This document shows, piece after piece, positions 57,256 to 64,000 of a DNA stretch of 64,000 bases. The position numbers and the translations under genes are program-made. Within the stretch, counting starts at the first letter, position 1, and each line of letters begins with the position of its first letter. A model generated the notes under the pieces. That model was given only the letters and a program-made list of their open reading frames with translations. It ran no database searches and had not been told where the DNA came from. Origin of the DNA: Gilliamella sp. Choc4-2 (GTDB lineage Bacteria; Pseudomonadota; Gammaproteobacteria; Enterobacterales; Orbaceae); the NCBI RefSeq assembly GCF_001690355.1, contig NZ_LZHG01000060.1, forward strand, positions 173,061 through 237,060, in the 5' to 3' direction.

Positions 57256-59859
57256 GTGAAAATATCTGCGCGTAAAGTTTTGCCTTGGTCGTTCATAGAA
57301 TATTTCACACGCTACCGCCAATTCTTAGCTCTACTATTTGGTCTATCTATCTTTTTTATTGCACTTATAGTGTGTTGGCATTTACTAAAAGAAATTAATC
57401 TAAATGATTTAAACCAAGCTGCACATAAATTATCAGCAAATACCATTATATTTTCATGCTTATCAGCTATAGGTAGTTACTTAATGTTAATCGGCTATGA
57501 ATGGTCTGCTGCCTATTATGCGGGTGTAAAATTAAAGCCGTCAGTTATCGCTCTTGGCGGGATTTGTGCCTCAGCTATTGGAAATGCGGTAGGGCTATCT
57601 GCACTTTCAGGTGGCGCCGTGCGTTGTCGCCTCTACTTTAAACATGGCTTAACCACCATTGATGTAGCAAGAATATCTATATTCGTTACTCTTTCTTTAG
57701 GATTAACTTTCCCTTTACTAGCAGCTATTGCCGCATTAATTGAAACTAAAAATATTGCCATTGCACTGCATTTATCAACAAAAAGTATAAGTTTAATCGC
57801 CAGTAGCATACTTTGTCTTTATTTAGCATTATCAATTTATTTATATTGTAATCGACTACCTCAAAGACCTAATAACTATACTAGATTATTCCAACTATTT
57901 CATTGGAGTATTCGTTTACCTAACTTACGTTTAGCGTCATACCAATATTTAATAACCTTATTTGATGCTATTTTTGCAGGAGCAATTCTCTATTTTCTAT
58001 TGCCAACCCACCCGACTTTTATCACTTTTATCATGATCTATATTTTGGCATTAGTCGCAGGTACATTAAGTCATATACCGGGTGGTGTAGGTGTTTTTGA
58101 AGCAATTATGCTTGGTGCTTTTTCATCCGAAATCGGCACTGCATCTTTAACCGTTGCATTAGTGATCTACCGAATTATTTATATTCTAATTCCCCTTATT
58201 ATTGCTGGTATCTTATTACTAATAAATGAAAGCAAACATCATTTAACTACGCATCAAGTAAAAGAAAGGGAAACCGGTTTTGCCGCGCCTGTTATGTCAG
58301 CCTCGTTATTTTTTGCAGGTATCATCATGATGTTTTCAAGCCTCACACCTGGCTTCAATCACCCATTTATTAATAACTTCATTCCTAGTAAAGTGGTCAA
58401 TTTTGCCCATTTATTTGCTAGCTTAATTGGCGTTTTATGCCTATTACTTGCGATGGGATTGCGTCGTCGCCTAAGTTCTGCATGGAGTTTGTCAGTCATT
58501 TTATTATTTATCGGCAGTCTACTTTCAATATTACGAGGACTGCACTGGATCGAAGCATTAGTATTATGCACAATTGCACTATCACTCATTAAATTCAGAC
58601 ATGCTTTTTATCGCAAAAGCCGCTTAAGCATTTTGCCATTCTCTTTTAAATCTTTTACGATTTGTTTTTGCTTAATTGCCCTATTTATTTGGCTAATTTT
58701 ATTTATTTATCAAGATGTACCATACAGCCATTCATTATGGTGGCAATTAGAATTAGATAGCCGAGTACCTCGTGCACTGCGCGCAGCATTAGGAAGTTTT
58801 ATTTTATTAACTTGCATCATGTTATTTTGGCTATTTCGACCAGCATTACCTATCTTAACTAGTCCTAAAAAAAATGAACTTGATAAAGCCTATCAAATCA
58901 TTTTAGATTCAAAGCAGCCAGAAGGAGGGCTTGCGATGAGCGGTGATAAATCACTACTCTTCAATGAATCTAAAACCGCCTTTATTATGTATGCAAGGCG
59001 AGGAAGAAGCATGATTGCCCTTTATGATCCAATTGGTAATAATACAGATCGTGCTGATTTAATATGGGCTTACCGCGATTTATGCGATCAACATCACTTA
59101 CGTCCTGTTTTTTACCAAGTTAAAGCCTGTAATTTACCCTTTTATATGGACATTGGTCTACGAACAATAAAACTAGGTGAAGAAGCTTTAGTGGATTTAG
59201 AAAGATTCGACCTTTCATCTAAAGGTTATAAAGATCTCCGTTACACATGGAATCGAGGTCAACGTGATGGTCTATCACTAATATTTTATCCTCCAGGTAC
59301 CGCACCGCTTGATGAATTAAAAATTGTATCTGATGAATGGTTAAAAAGTAAAAATGGGAAAGAAAAACAATTTTCTTTAGGTGCCTTCTCAAAAGAATAT
59401 CTAGATAACTTCACCATTGCGGTTATCAAACATGAAGGACGTATTATTGCTTTTGTTAATTTGTTAGAAACCAACCAACATGAAAAATCAAGTATCGATA
59501 TAATGCGTGTTGTTCAACAAATCCCTAAATTAACAATGGAGTTCCTAATGGTTGGATTAATTCTCCATTATCAAGAAAAAGGGTACAAATATTTCAGTTT
59601 GGGAATGGTTCCCCTTTCGGGCATGCATCGACGGCGAGGAGCGCCATTAATTCAAAGACTCGGGGCATTAGTTTTTAGACGTGGAGGACGATTCTATAAT
59701 TTTCAAGGATTACGGCGCTTTAAAGACAAATTTGCCACCCATTGGGAGCCACGCTACATGGCTGTGCCAGCTGGATTAGATCCATTCGTTGCATTAATTG
59801 ATACAACCATGCTCATTTCTGGTGGAATAACGGGTTTAAAAAAAAACAAGAGCCAATAA
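57256..59859 (+). CDS. mprF: phosphatidylglycerol lysyltransferase/flippase MprF (LpiA-like)
   Basis: Adds an amino acid to phosphatidylglycerol and flips the lipid, lowering surface charge and blunting cationic peptides. The 867 residues have an N-terminal flippase region of about 12-14 membrane segments (to about residue 535, including HIPGGVGVFEAIML). A cytosolic GNAT-like synthase domain follows (about 545-867), with SLGMVPLSGMHRRRGAP and RRFKDKFATHWEPRYM. It starts at GTG with GGAG 8 bp upstream. It is 1 bp from acvB. Lysine as the donor is typical but inferred. E. coli lacks this gene. Confidence 0.93.
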   Translation: MKISARKVLPWSFIEYFTRYRQFLALLFGLSIFFIALIVCWHLLKEINLNDLNQAAHKLSANTIIFSCLSAIGSYLMLIGYEWSAAYYAGVKLKPSVIALGGICASAIGNAVGLSALSGGAVRCRLYFKHGLTTIDVARISIFVTLSLGLTFPLLAAIAALIETKNIAIALHLSTKSISLIASSILCLYLALSIYLYCNRLPQRPNNYTRLFQLFHWSIRLPNLRLASYQYLITLFDAIFAGAILYFLLPTHPTFITFIMIYILALVAGTLSHIPGGVGVFEAIMLGAFSSEIGTASLTVALVIYRIIYILIPLIIAGILLLINESKHHLTTHQVKERETGFAAPVMSASLFFAGIIMMFSSLTPGFNHPFINNFIPSKVVNFAHLFASLIGVLCLLLAMGLRRRLSSAWSLSVILLFIGSLLSILRGLHWIEALVLCTIALSLIKFRHAFYRKSRLSILPFSFKSFTICFCLIALFIWLILFIYQDVPYSHSLWWQLELDSRVPRALRAALGSFILLTCIMLFWLFRPALPILTSPKKNELDKAYQIILDSKQPEGGLAMSGDKSLLFNESKTAFIMYARRGRSMIALYDPIGNNTDRADLIWAYRDLCDQHHLRPVFYQVKACNLPFYMDIGLRTIKLGEEALVDLERFDLSSKGYKDLRYTWNRGQRDGLSLIFYPPGTAPLDELKIVSDEWLKSKNGKEKQFSLGAFSKEYLDNFTIAVIKHEGRIIAFVNLLETNQHEKSSIDIMRVVQQIPKLTMEFLMVGLILHYQEKGYKYFSLGMVPLSGMHRRRGAPLIQRLGALVFRRGGRFYNFQGLRRFKDKFATHWEPRYMAVPAGLDPFVALIDTTMLISGGITGLKKNKSQ

Positions 59860-59860
59860 A

Positions 59861-61141
59861 ATGAAAAAAATTATCCGCTACATTTTATTAGTTATTATCT
59901 TACTATTCATTGTACTACTTACGACTATTGGATGGTACTTTATTAAAAACCACACAAATGCATCAGTAAAAACAATCACAATTAACAAAGATTTTGAGCT
60001 AATCTCGGCTAGCCCTAAACGGTCAGCCGAAGCAGCAGCAATTATTGTGGCAACAAAAGAAAACCATTTCACGGCAGAACAATTATTTGACTTATCTGAA
60101 AAAATGGGTGCCAAACTGGTACAATTTGAACTACAACCCCAAGCAAGTTGTAGCGAACAACAAAACCGATTTAATCAAGCAGCAAAGATTTTAAATGAAT
60201 CCAATTTTGCTGTTGCAGGTATGCAAGAAGGTGCTGCCTTTGCTTATCGTTGGTTAGCTCAGCAACAACGTGATGATGCAAAAGCGCTATCTATTGAATT
60301 TACATTAGAACATAAAGATTGTGATACCCCACTGCCTACTCAAGCAAACCATGGCAGTTGGCAAGTCATTTGGAATAATCCACCAGAAGAAAAAACCGCT
60401 GTATTTCCTCGAGAACAAAAAAAGATTAATGTCACCACATTAATAGGAGAATACCAAGCTTCACCCGTAGAATTATTAACTTTGCATTTATCATCAATAT
60501 TATTTGGTAAACATGAACAATTACCAATAATTGAATTGCCAGCAAAAAAGAATGAAGTTCATCCTAAAACAGTTACATTTTACTACTCAGGTGATGGTGG
60601 ATGGCGTGATTTAGATAAAGTATCTGCCGAATACATAGCAACACATGGTTATAATGTTGTGGGTATTGATGCATTAAAACTATTTTGGCAACACCGCTCT
60701 GTTGCACGTAGTGCTCAAGATTTAAGTTATTTAATGCAACAATATCGTGAAAAATGGGGCATAACTAAGTTTATCCTTGCTGGCTACTCTTTCGGAGGTG
60801 ATATTTTACCCGCTTTATATAATCGCCTATCACCCGATGAACAAAAAAGCATCCAAGCTTTGGTAATGATTGCCTTTTCAAAAAATGCCAACTTTGAAAT
60901 TGAAATCAGTGGTTGGCTTGGTCAATCAGGTGATGAAATGAAGACCGCTCCAGAAGTAGATAAAATCCCAGCTACAAAATTATTTTGTATCTATGGTGAA
61001 GAAGAAAAAGAAGATACAGGCTGCTTACAACCTGAAATGAAAGGGGAAGCATTTCAATTACCGGGTGGACACCATTTTGACGAAAATTATGAACATCTTG
61101 GACAAATTATTATGGATGCAATCGACAACCGAATAAAATAA
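59861..61141 (+). CDS. AcvB/VirJ-family serine hydrolase
   Basis: In Agrobacterium and Rhizobium AcvB hydrolyses lysyl-phosphatidylglycerol made by LpiA, and here it follows mprF by 1 bp, matching lpiA-acvB. The 426 residues have an N-terminal signal anchor (about 4-27), a first domain with GMQEGAAFAYRW, and a C-terminal VirJ domain. The latter has YYSGDGGWRDLDK, nucleophile S310 in GYSFGGD, and catalytic His in GGHHFDE (404-405). It is expected in the periplasm. Full-length AcvB rather than the shorter VirJ is favoured. Confidence 0.9.
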   Translation: MKKIIRYILLVIILLFIVLLTTIGWYFIKNHTNASVKTITINKDFELISASPKRSAEAAAIIVATKENHFTAEQLFDLSEKMGAKLVQFELQPQASCSEQQNRFNQAAKILNESNFAVAGMQEGAAFAYRWLAQQQRDDAKALSIEFTLEHKDCDTPLPTQANHGSWQVIWNNPPEEKTAVFPREQKKINVTTLIGEYQASPVELLTLHLSSILFGKHEQLPIIELPAKKNEVHPKTVTFYYSGDGGWRDLDKVSAEYIATHGYNVVGIDALKLFWQHRSVARSAQDLSYLMQQYREKWGITKFILAGYSFGGDILPALYNRLSPDEQKSIQALVMIAFSKNANFEIEISGWLGQSGDEMKTAPEVDKIPATKLFCIYGEEEKEDTGCLQPEMKGEAFQLPGGHHFDENYEHLGQIIMDAIDNRIK

Positions 61142-61161
61142 CGAAGACGCCTAATAATAAA

Positions 61162-61186
61162 AAGGAGCCGTTCAAAATGGCGCCTT
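61162..61186. terminator. hairpin between acvB and the DMT gene
   Basis: Stem AAGGAGCC / GGCGCCTT (7 of 8 pairs, 9-nt loop) between convergent genes, followed by CTTAAAT. An alternative outer pairing GAAGACGCC / GGCGCCTTC is possible. Confidence 0.55.
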
Positions 61187-61221
61187 CTTAAATAATTAAA
61201 TCATTTTTAACATCATACAAT

Positions 61222-62118
61222 CTAACTTTTCTTAACACGAACCTTCGCTCCAGATAATAGCACACCACAAAGTGTAAACAATGTACCTATCGCAGTAATC
61301 CAAGTAAAAGGCTCACCCAAAACAATAATGGCGCCAATAATAGTAAGAACAGGCACTAAATAAAGATAAACACTTATTTTAACCGCCCCAACTAATTTAA
61401 CGGCATAATTCCAAGACGCAAAACAGATAGCCGAAGCGCCTACACCTAAAAACAAAATATTCAACAAATTAACTGGATCGACAAAACGAAATAAATTCCA
61501 TTCAAAATCAAAAAATGATAGTGCTGGTAACATCAACAATAATCCATAAAAAAAGAAGCGACGTGTCAGCAAAATAGTATTATAACCATAATTACTACTC
61601 AACTTAGTTAAAATCGAATAACAAGCCCAAAACACACAAGCCAACATAGCAAGCAAATCACCGAGTAGGTTAAGCGAAAGCACAAATTTACCATTAAAAC
61701 TAATTAACCCCACACCAATAATCGCAAATAAACAGCCAATATAAAACCGCTTAGGTGGTGCTTCAGTTTTTAAAAAGAATAGCGAAAAGATTGCAGTAAA
61801 TATTGGTGCCAAAGTGGTAATCACCCCAACATTCGAAGCTGTTGTATAAGTAAGAGCGATATTTTCACATAAAAAATAACAAGTAACACCACATAACCCG
61901 GCACATAAAAACATCAATTCTTGTTTTACCCCTTGCCAAGCAAAAAAACGAGGCGCTAAAATCCATAACGTGGCATAACCAAGTCCAAAGCGAAAAAACA
62001 AAATTTCAACTGGCTTAAAATTAATTAACAACACTTTGGTTGCAATAAATGTTGTTCCCCAAAGGAACACAGTTATTAACGCAATTAAATGCCCTTGTAC
62101 TCTTCTTGAAAATAACAT
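61222..62118 (-). CDS. EamA-family drug/metabolite exporter
   Basis: An inner-membrane protein of 298 residues with about 10 membrane segments in two EamA repeats (LITVFLWGTTFIATKVLL and LLAMLACVFWACYSILTKL). Substrate unknown. The ATG at 62118 is chosen because GAGAGA lies 6 bp upstream; an ATG at 62124 would touch that site. It is convergent with acvB. A minus-strand terminator sits about 230 bp upstream. Confidence 0.9.
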   Translation of the reverse strand: MLFSRRVQGHLIALITVFLWGTTFIATKVLLINFKPVEILFFRFGLGYATLWILAPRFFAWQGVKQELMFLCAGLCGVTCYFLCENIALTYTTASNVGVITTLAPIFTAIFSLFFLKTEAPPKRFYIGCLFAIIGVGLISFNGKFVLSLNLLGDLLAMLACVFWACYSILTKLSSNYGYNTILLTRRFFFYGLLLMLPALSFFDFEWNLFRFVDPVNLLNILFLGVGASAICFASWNYAVKLVGAVKISVYLYLVPVLTIIGAIIVLGEPFTWITAIGTLFTLCGVLLSGAKVRVKKS

Positions 62119-62344
62119 GATCATTCTCTCTGCTTACATAAAAACCTTATGCGATAAAATAGTAAATGATAGTACACAAAATAAATTCCAAATAAAATTA
62201 CTTTACAAACTTAATAACAACAAATAGTACTATTTTAATAATTAGCGCAGTGAATAATACCCATTTTCTTTTATAAAAATGCATTTTACAAAAAACAATA
62301 AAATTAGAGGAAGTGAATAAATGACCTATTGGTAAACGCAGGAT

Positions 62345-62374
62345 AAAAAAAATCCACTCGAAAACTCAAGTGGA
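62345..62374 (-). terminator. orphan intrinsic terminator (minus strand) upstream of the DMT gene
   Basis: Read on the minus strand, TCCACTTGA-GTTT-TCGAGTGGA (9 pairs with one T-G wobble) is followed by T8. No gene ends here: the next minus-strand gene starts 227 bp further on. It may end a short RNA or attenuate the exporter message. On the plus strand the hairpin's arm holds GGAGGG, 6 bp before an 8-codon ORF (MKKRNPLI, 62384-62410). The rest of the 612-bp gap (62119-62730) has no gene. Confidence 0.75.
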
Positions 62375-62667
62375 GGGCAAAAAATGAAAAAACGTAATCC
62401 ATTAATATAGACAAGTGAAAACGCAAAAAGTTCAAAAAAATTTCATTTATTTTTTTATTTCACCAAAATATTTAATAACCGAATGATTTTTAACTATTAA
62501 AAAAATAAAAAATAAAATAATTTTTATCAAATAGTATTTAATTACTTTCAAAAAGTCACTTTTTAACAAAAATCGCCTTACCATTACCTTAATCACACTT
62601 AACTATTGAATTTTTAAGACTCATTTATTAATTCCCCGCTCTTTCTGTTGCATAAACTCAGTTCAGG

Positions 62668-62696
62668 TTGTATTCGCACTTGATTTCACCTATAAT
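62668..62696 (+). promoter_or_regulatory. sigma-70 promoter of ssrA
   Basis: TTGTAT, 17 bp, TATAAT (62691-62696). The tmRNA 5' end is 35 bp after the -10, leaving a short precursor with a 7-bp hairpin TATTACC-CATA-GGTAATA (62704-62721) that may guide RNase processing. Confidence 0.85.
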
Positions 62697-62730
62697 GCCA
62701 CGATATTACCCATAGGTAATAACCACATTT

Positions 62731-63095
62731 GGGGCTGATTCTGGATTCGACGGGATTTGCGAAACCCAAGGTGCATGCCGAGGTGCGGTAGGCCTCGTAA
62801 ATAAACCGCAAAAAAATAGTCGCAAACGACGAAAACTACGCACTAGCAGCTTAATAACCTGTATAGAGCCTTCTCTCCCTAGCCTCCGCTCGTAGGACGG
62901 GGATCAAGAGGAGTCAAACCCAAACGAGATCGTGTGGAAGCCTTGCTTGGGGCGGAAGCATTAAATTTAATCAAGCTAGTCTACCAGTAGCGTGTTTGTT
63001 CGCAGCGGGTAGATGAAATTCAAAAACAAACTACGCATGTAGTACCGAGGATGTAGAGATTTCGGACGCGGGTTCAACTCCCGCCAGCTCCACCA
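62731..63095 (+). ncRNA. ssrA: transfer-messenger RNA (SsrA)
   Basis: Rescues stalled ribosomes and tags their products for proteolysis. The 365-nt RNA begins GGGGCTGATTCTGGATTCGA and ends with the tRNA-like T-arm GGTTCAACTCC and CAGCTCCACCA; the ends pair as the acceptor stem. The tag frame at 62822-62857 reads ANDENYALAA and two stops, identical to E. coli. Its partner smpB is about 20 kb upstream. The 3' end of ssrA is a common integration site, and a vgrG gene follows. Confidence 0.98.
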
Positions 63096-63679
63096 ACCAA
63101 TCTTACCCTATCCACATTAAGTTAAATTTATAAATAAATTTGTATTTAACATACCATTGAGATGTATCTAATTTAATTTCATCATAAACATCAAACTTTT
63201 TCATAATATGCACTAAAAATAGCATAATTGCCTACCAACGTTATTCAATAACTTTAGAGCCTTTACAAAAAATTAAGCCAATAATAATGATATTTACAAA
63301 AACAAAATTAACACACTCAAAGCACAGAAAACCAAGTAAAAACCGCATTTCCAAAGGCTAAAAAAAATGTTCTACATTAAGTTATCCTACTAGTTTAATT
63401 CATAATTTTTGTAAAAAAAACTTGAAAAATTTAACAAAACAACGTAATTTGCTGCTTCTAATAAAGTTACCATTATCGGTTATTAAAATAAGTCTTAACC
63501 AATGTTAAGTGAATTAAATGTTGTAAATTTGGTATGGATTTAACAAAGCAATTAGCGGCAATGCCAACAAAATGAGCAAATCATTTTTTAAATCTAATGA
63601 TCTTTGATCACATTAGAAAACAGAATAATAAATTAAGTATTAAATTTGAATGAAACGAGGATAATAAGAGGAATATACG
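63096..63679. other. 584-bp gene-free region between ssrA and vgrG
   Basis: No coding frame. It includes a 7-bp inverted repeat GTTAAAT/ATTTAAC (just after ssrA) and CTAATG/CATTAG near 63595-63620. No canonical ssrA terminator is obvious. A second copy of the ssrA 3' end, which would mark an island, is not present before the right edge. Confidence 0.5.
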
Positions 63680-64000
63680 GTGAGAGGATTAGACAAAATC
63701 ATCGAACAAGCAGGACAAGCAGGGAAAGACTTGCTTAGCCAATTAACAAATAAAGTTAGCCATAACCGTTACACACTAACCATTGATGAACTCAGCACTC
63801 CTATATCGGTGTTAAACGTCAAAGGCGAAGAGGCCTTAAACCAGCTGTGGCATTACACCATTACTTTTACCAGCGCCAATAAAACCCTATCTACCGATGC
63901 TTTTTTAAACCAACCGGCTACTTTCTCATTTAATTCTGTTGTAAGCGATGCGCTCAGTTCTGCAATCCGTGCCTTGGGTGATTTTACCAATGATAAAAGC
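63680..64000 (+). CDS. vgrG: type VI secretion VgrG/TssI spike protein, N-terminal part (cut by window edge)
   Basis: VgrG trimers tip the T6SS tube. The visible 107 residues start at GTG with AGAGGA 7 bp upstream. An unusual helical lead (RGLDKIIEQAGQAGKDLL) precedes the VgrG beta-barrel start, NRYTLTIDELSTPISVLNVKG, with the typical LWHYTITFTS and FLNQPATFSF strands. It lies 584 bp after ssrA. The C-terminal spike and any toxin domain are off the window, so effector content cannot be judged. Confidence 0.88.
   Translation, partial: MRGLDKIIEQAGQAGKDLLSQLTNKVSHNRYTLTIDELSTPISVLNVKGEEALNQLWHYTITFTSANKTLSTDAFLNQPATFSFNSVVSDALSSAIRALGDFTNDKS

Noticed and set aside
10993..62730. tRNA genes or CRISPR arrays in intergenic spaces
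   Set aside because: The only T-arm and CCA end seen is that of ssrA; no regularly spaced repeats were found.

Overview
The window is 64 kb of an A+T-rich gammaproteobacterial chromosome. Gene content and several gene orders match Escherichia coli closely: metG/mrp, aroK-damX-dam-rpe-gph-trpS, secM-secA-mutT, ratA/smpB, lolA/rarA, nrdA-nrdB. The tmRNA tag reads ANDENYALAA, as in enterics. Strong A+T bias, an ExuR-type galacturonate regulator, an MprF/AcvB pair and a VgrG gene suggest an insect-gut Orbaceae member (Gilliamella-like). That taxonomic placement is inference from gene content; no 16S rRNA gene is present to prove it.

Layout. 1-7.7 kb: metG (cut by the left edge), mrp, a secreted class A acid phosphatase, tpx, sotB and uup, with a perfect CRP-type palindrome between the phosphatase and tpx. 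7.9-13.2 kb: a large uncharacterised EF-hand membrane protein, glyA, and an OpgB/LtaS-like phosphoglycerol transferase. 13.6-21 kb: kdsD, then aroK-damX-dam-rpe-gph-trpS (without the usual aroB), then trkA. 21-23.4 kb: a thiM-thiE-thiD salvage operon under a TPP riboswitch whose translational switch can be read from the sequence. 23.6-33.3 kb: a small metal-binding protein, a DUF3597 protein, pth, prs, trmB, coaD, rlmD, relA, folA and a glycosyltransferase. 34-39.5 kb: a multicopper oxidase, a short divergent SecM, secA and mutT. 40-42.5 kb: ratA-ratB-zur with a pair of small multidrug-resistance-type transporters, divergent from smpB. 42.5-44.6 kb: a 1.2-kb gene-free stretch and an exuR gene broken by one nonsense codon. 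44.7-51 kb: lolA, rarA, and nrdAB with paired NrdR boxes and a 6-codon leader ORF. 51-56.9 kb: two small lipoproteins, glnD, an AEC carrier and an HD hydrolase. 57.2-62.1 kb: mprF-acvB and a DMT exporter. 62.3-64 kb: an orphan minus-strand terminator, ssrA (tmRNA) and the start of a vgrG gene cut by the right edge.

How it works together. Most genes are housekeeping: translation (metG, trpS, pth, prs, trmB, rlmD, smpB/ssrA), secretion (secM/secA), nucleotide supply (nrdAB, folA, mutT), stringent and nitrogen signalling (relA, glnD) and envelope biogenesis (kdsD, lolA, opgB-like, mprF/acvB). The most unusual items are the shortened SecM that keeps GIRAGP but lacks the upstream F/W/I contacts, the mprF-acvB operon, the single-nonsense exuR pseudogene, the missing aroB, the EF-hand membrane protein, and several strong inverted repeats in the rarA-nrdA, folA-upstream and EamA-ssrA gaps that no gene explains. 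I saw no CRISPR array, insertion sequence, rRNA or tRNA gene.
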